A DNA stretch of 64,000 bases from Serratia quinivorans (GTDB taxonomy: Bacteria > Pseudomonadota > Gammaproteobacteria > Enterobacterales > Enterobacteriaceae): the NCBI GenBank assembly GCA_900457075.1, contig UGYN01000002.1:372001-436000 (forward strand), read 5' to 3'. The notes under the pieces are model-generated. The model worked only from the letters and a program-made list of their open reading frames with translations. It was not told where the DNA came from and did not search any database. The position numbers were made by a program, and so were the translations under genes. Every line of letters begins with the position of its first letter. Within the stretch, counting starts at the first letter, position 1. Shown here one piece after another: positions 10,556 to 22,585 of this stretch.

Positions 10556-10765
10556 TTACAGAGCAACAACGTTGGCGGCAGCCGGCCCGCGCGGGCTGTC
10601 TTCTACGGTGTACTCAACACGCTGGCCTTCAGCCAAAGTTTTGAAACCGTCGGTCGCGATTGCGGAGAAGTGTACGAATACATCTTTACCACCGTCGTTC
10701 TGTTCAATAAAACCAAAACCTTTGCTTTCATTGAACCACTTCACTTGACCCGTTTTCTTAGACAT
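10556..10765 (-). CDS. Cold-shock protein, CspA family
   Basis: This 69-residue single-domain cold-shock protein is an RNA chaperone of the CspA/CspE type. RNP1 (KGFGFI, residues 15-20) and RNP2 (VFVHF, 29-33) are intact. The C terminus [10 protein letters not shown] is typical. The 5' region (10766-11290) holds no other gene on this strand and could give the long leader common in this family. I did not find a convincing copy of the cold box. The paralogue group (CspE, CspC or CspD) cannot be assigned by eye. Confidence 0.93.
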   Translation of the reverse strand: MSKKTGQVKWFNESKGFGFIEQNDGGKDVFVHFSAIATDGFKTLAEGQRVEYTVEDSPRGPAAANVVAL

Positions 10766-11290
10766 TACTTATTTACCTTTTAAATATATACAAAACCTGC
10801 CATAAGGCAATTTTGGCCGTTCTTGGAAACATTACTTATGGGAGGTACTTAGAAGGTTCGTCTTTGAAGCGGAATCAGATGATAACGTTTTTGGAGGAAC
10901 TGCTTAATTCTAAACTCGAACATAAATAGGTCTGCATCACAGGCCGACTTGCATTTACTCATAAATCTGTCTTTTGCACAAGAGGTTTATTGCCATGTTT
11001 TTACCATTTCGCCACATTTACTTTTATATCCATGATTGCTAATGAATTAATTTATCTTTTTTTACGTAAACCTCTTAGCGGCATTGCCTTCTGGATGGCC
11101 GTATTTTCCGTTATTCGCTGTTCAAATGAGAGCTAACGCATAAAAATCTAATATGCTTGGCCTGGCTATAACAAAACCTAATCGACCTAGCTAAACTTGA
11201 GGTGAAAACAAGGCGAATGGCCTCTCAACCAGCACGTTTGCCGCCAAGAATGATATTTTTCAGATAATACTGAATAAAGGAGCTATGCGC
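10766..11290. other. 525-bp divergent intergenic region between csp and ydcJ
   Basis: This AT-rich stretch has no ORF worth calling. It must hold the promoter and leader of the csp gene on the minus strand and the promoter of ydcJ on the plus strand. The ydcJ side ends in AAAGGAGCT, a good ribosome-binding site placed 8 bp before the ATG at 11291. No clear operator, terminator or small RNA could be recognised. Confidence 0.6.
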
Positions 11291-12697
11291 ATGACCGCCC
11301 AGCAGTTCGTCTCACCGAATGAAATCCGCGCCAGATTCTCCCACGCCATGTCTGATATGTACCAGAAAGAGGTACCTCTGTATGGCGATTTGCTCGAACT
11401 GGTGGCGGAAACCAACCGACAGGTCCTGCGCGAAGATGCCGCATTGGCTCATCAATTACAAATTACCGGCGAAGTCGAACGACTGGCCATGGAGCGCCAC
11501 GGAGCCATTCGGGTGGGCACCGCAGAGGAACTGTCCACTCTGCGACGGCTGTTTAACGTGATGGGTATGTCACCGGTGGGCTATTACGATCTGGCCGTGG
11601 CCGGGGTTCCGGTTCACTCTACCGCATTTCGGGCAGAGCATGAGGATGCGCTGCAAATCAGTCCATTCCGAGTATTCACCTCTTTATTGCGGCTGGAACT
11701 GATTGAAAACCCGGAGCTGCGTGAGCTGGCGCAACGCCTGTTGGCTCGTCGCCGCATCTTTACTGAGCGGGCACTTGAACTGATCGTACTGCAAGAAGCT
11801 CAGGGCGGACTGGACGACAGTCAGGCTGATGAATTTGTCGAACAGGCGCTGGAAACCTTCCGCTGGCACAGTCGGGCGACGGTTAGCGCAGCCGAATATC
11901 AGCAGTTGCACGACCAGCACCGTCTGATCGCCGACGTAGTGGCCTTTAAAGGCCCGCATATCAACCATCTGACGCCACGCACTCTCGATATCGACCGTGT
12001 CCAAAAGGCCATGCCCGGCCGGGGTATCACGCCCAAAGCCGTGATTGAAGGCCCGCCGCCACGCCGTCGCCCCATTCTGCTGCGCCAGACCAGTTTCAAA
12101 GCGCTGGAAGAAAACGTCGACTTTGTTGAACATGACGGTAGCGCCGTTGCCGGGCACCACACTGCACGCTTCGGCGAAATTGAACAGCGCGGTGTCGCGC
12201 TGACAACCAAAGGCCGTGCACTGTACGATCGCCTGCTACAGGCTACCAACGACGCATTGCAGGCACCGCCGAGCGAGAAAAATGCTGACCGCTACAATCA
12301 GTTGCTGGCGGAAAACTTCCAAGAGTTTCCAGATGACTATGCCACCCTGCGTGAGCAACAGTTGGCTTGGTTCCGCTATTTTCCGACCGAGTGTGGGCTG
12401 GCGGCTAAAGAAACCCTGGATCAACACAGCACGCTGGAACAGCTGATCGCCCAGGAATACATTCGCTTTCAGCCGCTGGTCTATGAGGACTTCCTGCCGG
12501 TCAGTGCCGCAGGCATTTTCCAATCGAATTTGGGCGACAGCGGTCACACGCAGTACAACGCAACCTCAAGCAGAGCGGCATTTGAACTGGCGTTGGGGGC
12601 AGAAGTGATCGATGAATTGGCGTTGTATCAGCAAACGCAGCAGCGCTCGATAGACGCCTGCGCGCAAGCACTGGGGCTTCACGCGCTGGCAGTCTGA
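11291..12697 (+). CDS. ydcJ: YdcJ/HglS-type 2-oxoadipate dioxygenase/decarboxylase (DUF1338, VOC superfamily)
   Basis: Members of this Fe(II)-dependent family convert 2-oxoadipate to D-2-hydroxyglutarate with O2 and loss of CO2 in lysine catabolism (HglS). The 468-residue protein has the ligand and substrate residues at the family positions: His70 and Arg74 in ERHGAIRVGT, His226 in GPHINHLTPR, and a Glu near 296 in RFGEIEQRG. I chose the ATG at 11291 because AGGAG is 8 bp upstream; the ATG at 11285 would be only 2 bp from it. It sits between csp and lpxK, not the usual E. coli location. It is convergent with lpxK, with a single base between the stop codons. Confidence 0.9.
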   Translation: MTAQQFVSPNEIRARFSHAMSDMYQKEVPLYGDLLELVAETNRQVLREDAALAHQLQITGEVERLAMERHGAIRVGTAEELSTLRRLFNVMGMSPVGYYDLAVAGVPVHSTAFRAEHEDALQISPFRVFTSLLRLELIENPELRELAQRLLARRRIFTERALELIVLQEAQGGLDDSQADEFVEQALETFRWHSRATVSAAEYQQLHDQHRLIADVVAFKGPHINHLTPRTLDIDRVQKAMPGRGITPKAVIEGPPPRRRPILLRQTSFKALEENVDFVEHDGSAVAGHHTARFGEIEQRGVALTTKGRALYDRLLQATNDALQAPPSEKNADRYNQLLAENFQEFPDDYATLREQQLAWFRYFPTECGLAAKETLDQHSTLEQLIAQEYIRFQPLVYEDFLPVSAAGIFQSNLGDSGHTQYNATSSRAAFELALGAEVIDELALYQQTQQRSIDACAQALGLHALAV

Positions 12698-12698
12698 A

Positions 12699-13679
12699 TT
12701 ATTTTGTCAGCAGCGCTTCAATATTGTGCAGCAACTGCTCAGCCTGATCGGGGGGAAGTACCGCATCAACGGGTAAATACCACCAGTTGGGCTGAGCAAA
12801 AGCGCGGCATTTAACCGCATCTTTCTCGGTCATCAACAACGTTTGCTCTGAAGATACCAGCGTCGCCAATGGGCCATGCTGATATTCCTGATGGTCGGCA
12901 AACGCCACTTCCTTTTCGACCGCTACACCCAGTTTTTCCAATGTGGCGAAGAAGCGCGGGGGATGGCCTATACCGGCCATTGCCACCACATGTGGCAGTT
13001 CGACTGCCGGCCGACGCTCACCGCTGGCAACATTTACCGCGTCACGCGCCTGCAACCGCATGGCGATTTCACCAGGCTGAGCCACACCCCCGTTGGCAAT
13101 CAGGGCGTCAACGCTATTCAGCCGCGAAGCACGTTCGCGCATCGGCCCTGCCGGCAGCCACCAGCCATTGCCAAAGCGGCGAACGCCATCGATCACCACC
13201 AGTTCAAAATCACGCTGTAAAGCGTAATGCTGCAGGCCGTCATCGGTAATCACCACGTCAAGTGGCTGCTGCTTAAGCAGCGCTTGTACCGCTTCAGAAC
13301 GCTTTGGTGAGATGGCCACTGGCGCAGCGGTACGCTGATAAATCAGCACCGGCTCATCACCTGCCTGCTGGGTGGTAGTGCCAGCGTTTAGTAACAGTGG
13401 ATAAGCCTCTGCTTTACCACCATAACCGCGAGAAACCACGCCCACCCGGTATCCACGCTGCTGCAACTGTTCCACCAGCCAGATCACCATCGGAGTTTTG
13501 CCGTTGCCACCGGCAGTGAGGTTCCCCACCACCACGACCGGTACCGGTGCGCGCCAACTTTTACGCAGGCCGCAACGGTAGCTGAGCCGAATCAGGCCGC
13601 TGACCAGGCCATACAGCCAGGACAGCGGTAACAACAGCAAATAAACCAGCGAACTGCCTGACCAGATGCGCTCGATCAT
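12699..13679 (-). CDS. lpxK: Tetraacyldisaccharide 4'-kinase LpxK
   Basis: LpxK phosphorylates the 4' position of the lipid A disaccharide at the inner membrane. The 326-residue protein has an N-terminal hydrophobic anchor (about residues 10-28). The P-loop is within [14 protein letters not shown] (about 51-64), and the ITDDGLQHY motif follows. Its ATG overlaps the msbA stop by one base (TAATG), so msbA-lpxK are coupled as in E. coli. The stop nearly abuts the convergent ydcJ, with no terminator visible between them. Confidence 0.96.
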   Translation of the reverse strand: MIERIWSGSSLVYLLLLPLSWLYGLVSGLIRLSYRCGLRKSWRAPVPVVVVGNLTAGGNGKTPMVIWLVEQLQQRGYRVGVVSRGYGGKAEAYPLLLNAGTTTQQAGDEPVLIYQRTAAPVAISPKRSEAVQALLKQQPLDVVITDDGLQHYALQRDFELVVIDGVRRFGNGWWLPAGPMRERASRLNSVDALIANGGVAQPGEIAMRLQARDAVNVASGERRPAVELPHVVAMAGIGHPPRFFATLEKLGVAVEKEVAFADHQEYQHGPLATLVSSEQTLLMTEKDAVKCRAFAQPNWWYLPVDAVLPPDQAEQLLHNIEALLTK

Positions 13680-15427
13680 TATTGACCAAACTGCATGCGA
13701 TGGAGCTGGGCATAAGCCCCCTGCTTTTCGAGCAATGCAGCATGTTCGCCACGCTCAACGATACGACCATCCTCAACCACCAGGATTTCATCAGCCTTCT
13801 CAATGGTCGACAGACGGTGCGCAATCACCAGGGAAGTACGGTTTTTCTGTAATTCATCCAGCGCCGCCTGAATCGCACGCTCCGATTCAGTGTCCAGTGC
13901 CGAGGTGGCTTCATCGAGGATCAGTATCGGGCAGTCACGCAGCAAGGCGCGAGCAATAGCGATACGCTGGCGTTGACCACCGGACAGCATCACCCCGTTC
14001 TCACCGATCACCGTATCCAGGCCGTTCTCCATTTTTTCAATGAAGTCCATGGCATAGGCCATGCGCGCAGCCTTCTCTATCTCTTCGCGGCTATAGCGTT
14101 CTTCACGCGCGTAAGCGATGTTGTTGGCGATAGTGTCATTGAACAAATGCACGTTTTGCGAAACCAGGGCCACCTGATCACGCAGTGACGCCAGTGTGTA
14201 TTCGCGCAGATCGTGACCATCCATCAGGATCTCGCCTTCCTGGACATCGTAGAAACGGGTCAGCAGATTGGCGATGGTTGACTTGCCCGAGCCGGAACGG
14301 CCCACCAGCGCCACCGTTTTACCTTCTGAAATACTCAGATTGATATCACGCAGCGCAGGCGTTTCTTTCCCTGGGTAGTAGAAAGTGACGTTACGGAATT
14401 CGATATCGCCCTTGGCTCGTGCAACTTCACGGGGCCCGGTATCTTTTTCCTGTTCCATATCCAGGATCGAGAACAGAGTCTGGCACGCCGCCATCCCACG
14501 CTGGAACTGGGCATTAACGTTGGTCAGTGATTTCAGCGGACGCATCAGGGCGATCATCGACGAGAACACCACGGTGATGGTACCGGCAGTCAGGGTAGCC
14601 ATCACGCTTGGGAAGCTGGCGGCATACAGCACAAAGGCCAACGCCAGTGAAGCGATAAGCTGGATAATAGGATCAGAGATCGAGGATGCGGAAACCAGTT
14701 TCATGCCCTGCTGGCGCATGCGGTTGCTGACTGAGTTGAAGCGATCGGTTTCAACCTGCTGGCCGCCAAAAATCAGCACTTCCTTATGGCCTTTCAGCAT
14801 CTGCTCTGCGCTGGTCGTCACCTGCCCCATGGTGTTCTGCATGTTTTTGCTGATATTACGGAAGCGTTTGGAAACAATGCGGATAGCAATAGAGACAATA
14901 GGTGCCAGTACGATCAGGATCACCGACAGTTGCCAGCTGTAATAGAACATCATGGTGAACAGCGCGATTATCGACGCCCCTTCACGCACCACGGTCACCA
15001 GCGCGCTGGAAGACGATGAAGCGACCTGTTCGGAATCATAGGTGATTCGTGACAGCAAGGTGCCGGTAGACTGCTGATCGAAGAACGATACCGGCATTCT
15101 CATCATGTGGCCGAACAGCCGGCGACGCATATGCATCACCACCATGCCGGATACCCATGAAATGCAGTAGCTGGAGACAAAGCTAGTCGCGCCACGCACC
15201 ACCATCAGGCCAATTACCGCCAATGGCATCCACAGCAGAATGCTGCTTTGCGTTTTCCCAAAACCGTCATCCAATAATGGTTTAAGCAAAGACAACATAA
15301 AGGCGTCGCTGGCCGCGTTCAGTACCAACGCAATAGCCGCTACGATCAGCCCGGTCTTAAAAGGTGTGATCATCGGCCAGAGGCGACGGAAAGTCTGCCA
15401 GGTGGAGAGATCTTTATCATTCATCAT
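13679..15427 (-). CDS. msbA: Lipid A export ATP-binding/permease protein MsbA
   Basis: MsbA is the homodimeric ABC exporter that flips core-lipid A across the inner membrane. The 582-residue protein matches the E. coli length exactly. It has six transmembrane helices in the first ~320 residues, then the ATPase domain with Walker [10 protein letters not shown], signature [16 protein letters not shown] and Walker [12 protein letters not shown]. The start is [17 protein letters not shown]. It lies between comEC and lpxK, the conserved order. The function is essential in relatives. Confidence 0.97.
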   Translation of the reverse strand: MMNDKDLSTWQTFRRLWPMITPFKTGLIVAAIALVLNAASDAFMLSLLKPLLDDGFGKTQSSILLWMPLAVIGLMVVRGATSFVSSYCISWVSGMVVMHMRRRLFGHMMRMPVSFFDQQSTGTLLSRITYDSEQVASSSSSALVTVVREGASIIALFTMMFYYSWQLSVILIVLAPIVSIAIRIVSKRFRNISKNMQNTMGQVTTSAEQMLKGHKEVLIFGGQQVETDRFNSVSNRMRQQGMKLVSASSISDPIIQLIASLALAFVLYAASFPSVMATLTAGTITVVFSSMIALMRPLKSLTNVNAQFQRGMAACQTLFSILDMEQEKDTGPREVARAKGDIEFRNVTFYYPGKETPALRDINLSISEGKTVALVGRSGSGKSTIANLLTRFYDVQEGEILMDGHDLREYTLASLRDQVALVSQNVHLFNDTIANNIAYAREERYSREEIEKAARMAYAMDFIEKMENGLDTVIGENGVMLSGGQRQRIAIARALLRDCPILILDEATSALDTESERAIQAALDELQKNRTSLVIAHRLSTIEKADEILVVEDGRIVERGEHAALLEKQGAYAQLHRMQFGQ

Positions 15428-15462
15428 GCAAATACCAGCATCGGAAGAAATAGCGGCCTATT

Positions 15463-17766
15463 TTACTCATTATCACCCTCTACGCCAAACCGCTGATGGT
15501 ACCAACGGGGCATTAATTGTTCACGAAAGCCATTAATTTGCCAATCGTTGTCGAAAAAAAGTACAGATAACTGACCGGAGCGCGAAGTATCGTGCCAAAG
15601 AATGTCATTTGCCAGATATCTGGCGACCACTTTAACCGCAGGTAATCGCCATTTATTGTAACGTGATGCCGAAGCTATTGCCGCTTTCGGCGCTACCGCA
15701 CGCAAAAAAGGCGGGGTAGACGAGGTTTTACTGCCATGATGTGGCACCTGTAACACAGTAGCGCTCAATGAAGGGCGTTGATATCTAACCAACTGTGCCT
15801 CCGTCCTTTTTTCTGCATCCCCCGTCAGCAACAAACTATATTTACCATCATCGATACGGATGACGCATGAATCATCATTCCCCGCCAATTTTACCGCCTT
15901 TGGCGGCCACAGCACTTGAAACTGAAGCGATTGCCATTGCCAACGCTCTCCCGCCACGCAGGGTAAGTGGCCGGCATTGAGGCGTGGACTCCTTACCCTG
16001 GCTTGTGGGAATGCGCGCTGTATCTCTTCAATACCACCGATATGATCCAGATGATCGTGACTGAGAATAATTTCTTCCACAGGTAATCCTCGCCAGTTAA
16101 GAAATGGCAAAATATTCCGACCGGCAGCACTACCGGTGCCCCAGCGGGGGCCGGTGTCATACAAGATTGCCCGGCCGTTCTTTTCGATCACCATAGCCAG
16201 GCCATGCCCAACGTCCAGCATGTCTACACGCCAACGGTATTGGGCTTCTCTTTCACGCCACAGAACGCAACACAGTGCCAAAGTGACCAGCGCCGTTGCA
16301 TAACGCAGCCACCAGTGGAAACGCCAAAAAATCACCAGTAACCACCCGGCAAGACTGACAGCCAACGACGCGGCACCGAGATCGACCCAACCGATTTGCA
16401 GATAGTGTAATGGGGTAAAAACCCCTGCCAATGTAAAATCCGCCAACCGCCATAGTCCCGCACTTAACACAGGGAAAATACCAGCCACCACCGCCAGCAA
16501 GATTAACGGCACCGTTATCAATGAAACCAGAGGCACCGCCCAAAGATTGGCCGGTATGGAGCCAAGTGTCAGGCCATGAAACAGTCCGGCCTGCATGGGC
16601 AGCAATAGCAGCGTAATGCCAAGCTGGATATGCAGCCAGCGCAATGGCGCCCAGTGCCATCCCGAACGAAAACGGAGATTTAACGGCACCCATTCAAACC
16701 AGAAAATCAGGCAGAATACTGCAGTGGCCGAGAGCCAGAAGCTGTCGGATAGTACCGCCAGGGGATCGCAAATCAGAATTAAGCCAACGCACCACAACCA
16801 GATTTGCCAGGAGGAGCAATGGATACCGCGTATGCGTAACAGCATCCACAATGTCAGCGCCAACCCCGTTCTTAGCGCCGGTGGATGAGCGCCAGCCAAC
16901 CAAACGTACCCTAAGGCACCGAGCCAACTGACGATCAGCGGAAAGCGGTAGCCAATCAGCCTTGCCGGCAAAAAAAATTGCATCGCCCGCAGCACACCCC
17001 AAATCAAAATGGCCACCATCGCCACATGCAGCCCAGAAATAGCCATCAGGTGAGCAATACCGGTTTTCAACATTAAGGTTCTTAACGCCGGTTCCAGCGC
17101 GGCTCTCTCACCAAATGCCAACGCGAGCAGCACCGTTTTATAGCGAAGAGTGCCAATATTGTTCTCGGCATGCGCGATCATCCTCTGCCGCCAACCACAG
17201 TTTTGTTCCAGGATTACAGCGCTCTTCACCTGCGCCGTTAGCGGTTGACGCTGCGACATGGCCCAACGCTGGCGGTCAAAACCCCCTTCATTAAGATTGC
17301 CGTGTATCGGCCTCAAGCGCAGTTGCAACTGCCAACGTTGCCCGGCACACAAGGAGCGATCTTTGGGCCTCCAGAGAGTCGAGAAAGCGATGGAAGGTAC
17401 CAGCCATCGACCATTGAGCCGTTCGATACGCATAACCGTCTGCTTTCGTGTCGCGCCAGCCAGTGCAATACTGCTAACCTGAACCACGGCGCTCACCACC
17501 GGGCCCTGGCTCAGACGATTGATTTGATTCACCAGGGTCCCGGCAGAGAATACCGCCCAAAGAAAACCCAAAGCCCCCCATGCCATGAATCGGCCTGCGC
17601 AGCCCCTCCCCCACAGGCAGAGACAAACGGGTAAGATCACCCACAGAGCGATGCGCACATCGGGTAAGTACGGCATGATGAGCAACGGGGAAATGCCGCA
17701 GATAACCGCACTTGCCGCCAAATCCAACGAGGTTTTGATAGGTGTTCTCCCGCTATAAGGCAGCAA
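15463..17766 (-). CDS. comEC: ComEC/Rec2-family DNA-transport channel protein (YcaI)
   Basis: ComEC proteins form the inner-membrane channel for uptake of single-stranded DNA. This ~767-residue protein has the Competence core with many membrane helices (conserved MAISGLHVAM and HPPALRTGLALTLW). The C-terminal metallo-beta-lactamase-like domain has an intact LSHDHLDHIGG motif and a later HHGSKTSS motif. The start is uncertain. The frame opens with a TTG at 17766 that has a poor ribosome-binding site, and a TTG at 17727 (MDLAASAVICGI) aligns better with relatives. It lies between ihfB and msbA as in E. coli. Confidence 0.92.
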   Translation of the reverse strand: MLPYSGRTPIKTSLDLAASAVICGISPLLIMPYLPDVRIALWVILPVCLCLWGRGCAGRFMAWGALGFLWAVFSAGTLVNQINRLSQGPVVSAVVQVSSIALAGATRKQTVMRIERLNGRWLVPSIAFSTLWRPKDRSLCAGQRWQLQLRLRPIHGNLNEGGFDRQRWAMSQRQPLTAQVKSAVILEQNCGWRQRMIAHAENNIGTLRYKTVLLALAFGERAALEPALRTLMLKTGIAHLMAISGLHVAMVAILIWGVLRAMQFFLPARLIGYRFPLIVSWLGALGYVWLAGAHPPALRTGLALTLWMLLRIRGIHCSSWQIWLWCVGLILICDPLAVLSDSFWLSATAVFCLIFWFEWVPLNLRFRSGWHWAPLRWLHIQLGITLLLLPMQAGLFHGLTLGSIPANLWAVPLVSLITVPLILLAVVAGIFPVLSAGLWRLADFTLAGVFTPLHYLQIGWVDLGAASLAVSLAGWLLVIFWRFHWWLRYATALVTLALCCVLWREREAQYRWRVDMLDVGHGLAMVIEKNGRAILYDTGPRWGTGSAAGRNILPFLNWRGLPVEEIILSHDHLDHIGGIEEIQRAFPQARVRSPRLNAGHLPCVAGERWQWQSLQFQVLWPPKAVKLAGNDDSCVIRIDDGKYSLLLTGDAEKRTEAQLVRYQRPSLSATVLQVPHHGSKTSSTPPFLRAVAPKAAIASASRYNKWRLPAVKVVARYLANDILWHDTSRSGQLSVLFFDNDWQINGFREQLMPRWYHQRFGVEGDNE

Positions 17767-17935
17767 TCCAGGCTGCCAACTTCACGGGATTGTTTACGCA
17801 TTGGCCAATACTCACCATCTGCAATCTGACAGTACGCGATCCTCTTCGCACAATAATAGCGGTCGTTACCGCGGCCAACCGCATGCTGCGGCGTAGCTCG
17901 CAAGAAGCGCCGAGGCAGCCGCCAGTAAATAACAG

Positions 17936-17965
17936 GCAAAAAAAACGGCGCCCTAAGGCACCGTT
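17936..17965 (-). terminator. Rho-independent terminator after ihfB
   Basis: On the minus strand AACGGTGCC, a 4-nt loop and GGCGCCGTT form a 9-bp stem (one G-T pair) followed by eight T residues. It starts about 40 bp after the ihfB stop and ends the rpsA-ihfB transcription region before comEC. Confidence 0.8.
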
Positions 17966-18007
17966 TTATATTTCTTTACAAGCAACAACTCTATGGGTAG
18001 TCAGTGA

Positions 18008-18292
18008 CTAGCCATAGATATTGGCACGGTCACGCAGCTCTTTGCCTGGCTTGAAGTGAGGAACGTACTTGCCGTCCAACTCAACTTTATCACCAGTTTT
18101 CGGGTTGCGGCCCACACGCGGAGCACGGTAGTGAAGAGAAAAACTGCCGAATCCGCGGATCTCGATGCGTTCCCCATCGGCTAACGTAGCAGCCATATGT
18201 TCTAGCATCTCTTTCACTGCATCCTCAACGGCTTTCGCCGGTACATGAGATTGCTGGCCAGCAAGTCTTTCAATAAGTTCAGACTTGGTCAT
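18008..18292 (-). CDS. ihfB: Integration host factor subunit beta
   Basis: IhfB pairs with IhfA to form the sequence-specific DNA-bending protein IHF. The 94-residue product has the HU/IHF fold. It starts [20 protein letters not shown], and its beta-arm carries [21 protein letters not shown] with the intercalating proline. The length is typical. It follows rpsA with a 62-bp gap, the conserved order, and precedes comEC. Confidence 0.97.
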   Translation of the reverse strand: MTKSELIERLAGQQSHVPAKAVEDAVKEMLEHMAATLADGERIEIRGFGSFSLHYRAPRVGRNPKTGDKVELDGKYVPHFKPGKELRDRANIYG

Positions 18293-18354
18293 AGTTCCTC
18301 CAAGCTTTGCAGCTAAACTACCGTATCGGGGCGGTCAAAAACCGCCCCCCGTCA

Positions 18355-20044
<1,690 letters not shown>

Positions 20045-20216
20045 TCAGGGTTCTATAGTTTAACGTCCATTTAGCATCCCGCCGAATGGGGTTGTTTCAC
20101 ATACCCCGCCATTGGCTCCATGCCGACAGGGTTTAGGTTACAGGGGTAAAATTTTACCCGATATAGTTCGATACTACCATGACAAATATGACAAAAAGCC
20201 AATAACGCCGCCGCGC

Positions 20217-20906
20217 TTACTGCTGCGGCAACGCTAAAACTTCATGTGCATAAGTCAACGCACGCTGGATGACTTCGTCAATCGACATGCTGGTTGAATC
20301 CAGCACGAGGGCGTCAGAAGCAGGCACCAGTGGCGCGATAGGCCGATTACGGTCACGGTCATCCCGTTCCTTTATCTCGGCTAAAAGACGTTCAAAGTTA
20401 ACATTAAAGCCCTTTTCCTGCAACTGTAGCATGCGGCGGTGCGCACGCTCCTCAGAACTGGCGTCCAGGAAAATCTTGACCGGTGCATCGGGGAACACCA
20501 CCGTGCCCATGTCGCGGCCATCGGCAATCAGGCCAGGGGCCTCACGGAATGCCCGCTGGCGGCGCAACAGGGCTTCACGCACACGCGGGAAAGCCGCAGC
20601 CTGTGAAGCGGTATTGCCGACGGTTTCAGTGCGGATTTCATTGCTGACATCCTCACCTTCCAAAATAACCTGCAGTTTGCCATCCTGGGCAATAAAGCGA
20701 ACATCGAGATGTGCGGCCAGTGGAACCAGCGCCTCCTCAGACGTGATATCAACCTGATGATGCAGCGCTGCCAACGCCAGTACGCGATAAATCGCGCCTG
20801 AGTCAAGCAAACGCCAACCAAGGGATTCGGCGAGCGCCTTGCACAAGGTGCCTTTGCCTGCGCCACTTGGTCCATCAACGGTTATCACTGGGGCTGTAGC
20901 CGTCAT
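20217..20906 (-). CDS. cmk: Cytidylate kinase
   Basis: Cmk phosphorylates CMP and dCMP to the diphosphates. The 229-residue protein has the P-loop GPSGAGKGT near residue 12 and the typical [24 protein letters not shown] stretch. I set the start at 20906, where AAGGAGAGAG lies just upstream and [15 protein letters not shown] matches relatives. A longer frame to 21014 adds an unconserved leader. It lies upstream of rpsA and downstream of aroA, as in E. coli. The 20036-20216 gap must contain rpsA promoters, but I could not place them securely. Confidence 0.96.
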   Translation of the reverse strand: MTATAPVITVDGPSGAGKGTLCKALAESLGWRLLDSGAIYRVLALAALHHQVDITSEEALVPLAAHLDVRFIAQDGKLQVILEGEDVSNEIRTETVGNTASQAAAFPRVREALLRRQRAFREAPGLIADGRDMGTVVFPDAPVKIFLDASSEERAHRRMLQLQEKGFNVNFERLLAEIKERDDRDRNRPIAPLVPASDALVLDSTSMSIDEVIQRALTYAHEVLALPQQ

Positions 20907-21139
20907 TTCTCTCTCCTTCAGGTAGAAAACCTCACAGGGACATAACCTGCCGCCAGCACAATGCGAAAGCATAATTAAAACCGTCCCTGCCGCCCGCCCA
21001 ATCGGGGCAGTCACGGTGGCGCATTATACGCTGCCAAACGACGAACTGTTACCCTGGAACTGTCTGGTTGTTGAAAATAAGCGTATGACCGCGCAAAAGT
21101 ATAGCGGACGGATCCAGGCTCCGGGCGTTAAAAACAATA

Positions 21140-21159
21140 AAGGCCCAATCAAGGGCCTT
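21140..21159 (-). terminator. Rho-independent terminator after aroA
   Basis: On the minus strand AAGGCCC TTGATT GGGCCTT forms a 7-bp stem followed by TATTGTTTTT. It is about 24 bp beyond the aroA stop codon. Confidence 0.75.
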
Positions 21160-21182
21160 AAAAGAAAGTATCCGACTGCGGA

Positions 21183-22470
21183 TCACGCCAATTGGCTGAT
21201 GCGCGCCAACTGTTCGAAATAGTCCGGGAAGGTTTTCGCGGTACATTTAGGATCGAGAATGGTCACCGGTGTATCAGACAACGCCACCAGCGAGAAGCAC
21301 ATCGCCATACGGTGATCGTTGTAGGTGCCTATATCGGCAAACTTCAGCTTGGCCGGTGGGACTACGTGAATATAGTCCTCGCCTTCATCTACCTCAGCGC
21401 CCACTTTACGCAACTCTGTCGCCATCGCAGCCAGCCGATCGGTCTCTTTCACCCGCCAGTTATAAATGTTGCGAATGGTCGTTGGGCCTTCGGCAAACAG
21501 GGCCGCGGTCGCAATGGTCATCGCCGCATCAGGAATATGGTTCATATCCATGTCGATGCCGCGCAATTCACCGCGGCTGCATTCGATATAATCATCACCC
21601 CAGGTAATGCGCGCGCCCATTTTCTCCAGAACATCGGCGAACTTGGTATCGCCCTGAACACTTTTCTTGCCGATGCCGGTTACGCGCACGGTGCCGCCTT
21701 TAATCGCGGCTGCCGCCAGGAAATAAGAGGCGGAAGAGGCATCGCCCTCGACCAGGTAGTCGCCCGGAGAACGGTAGGTCTGGCGACCATTAATGTGGAA
21801 CACGCGGTAGTTGTCGTGGCTAACCTCGACGCCGAAAGTACGCATCAGGTGCAACGTGATATCAATGTACGGCTTGGAAACCAGTTCGCCCTTGATATGG
21901 ATATGGGTGTCCTGTTCTGCCAAAGGGGCCGTCCATCAGCAATGCGGTCAAAAACTGGCTGGAAACGCTGCCATCGACGGTGACATCGCCGCCGCGGAAA
22001 CCGCCGCGCAGACGCAATGGCGGATAATCAGTCTGTTCCAGGTAATCAATCTGTGCGCCGCCCTGACGCAGAGCATCGACCAGATGACCGATCGGACGCT
22101 CTTTCATGCGCGGTTCGCCGGTCAGCACCACATCGTTGCTGCCCAGGCACAGAGCGGCTGCCAATGGACGCATCGCGGTACCGGCATTGCCGAGGAACAG
22201 TTCAAGCGGCTTGCTGGCCACCAGCGGGCCGCCAACACCGTCCACTTTACAGGTGGTGCGATCGTCTGACAGCTGATAGCTCACGCCCAGCGCCTGCAGC
22301 GCATTTAACATATGGCGCACATCGTCGCTGTCCAGCAGGTTAGTCAGCGTTGTCGTTCCCTCCGCCAGCGCAGCCAGCAACAGAGCACGGTTGGATACGC
22401 TCTTGGAGCCGGGTAAGTTGACGGTGCCATTGACCAGGGCAACCGGTTGTAACGTCAGGGAATCCACCAT
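21183..22470 (-). CDS. aroA: 3-phosphoshikimate 1-carboxyvinyltransferase (EPSP synthase), with an apparent one-base insertion
   Basis: AroA joins shikimate-3-phosphate and phosphoenolpyruvate in the shikimate pathway. The N-terminal frame from the ATG at 22470 reads [29 protein letters not shown] and is family-like to about residue 178 ([10 protein letters not shown]). The remaining two thirds ([14 protein letters not shown] onward, including [10 protein letters not shown] and YNDHRMAM) are in another frame. The break is an extra C at about 21933-21934; deleting it restores [11 protein letters not shown] and a 428-residue enzyme. Both halves are highly conserved, so a recent indel or sequencing error is more likely than an old pseudogene. 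It follows serC. Confidence 0.94.
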
Positions 22471-22501
22471 GTGAACAAAAATCTCCAAAATCTGATAAAC
22501 G

Positions 22502-22533
22502 AAACGGCCCCGGGAAAATGCCGGAGCCGCTTT
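22502..22533 (-). terminator. Hairpin between serC and aroA (attenuator-like)
   Basis: An imperfect inverted repeat (AAACGGCCCCGG / CCGGAGCCGCTTT) lies between the serC stop and aroA start. The minus-strand product could fold into a GC-rich hairpin followed by a modest T-containing stretch. It may cause partial termination that lowers aroA relative to serC. This reading is an inference. Confidence 0.45.
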
Positions 22534-22585
22534 AATTCAAAAAGGACAACAGCGAAGGTTGCCCGCTCAAGGCAGGCTACCCGGC

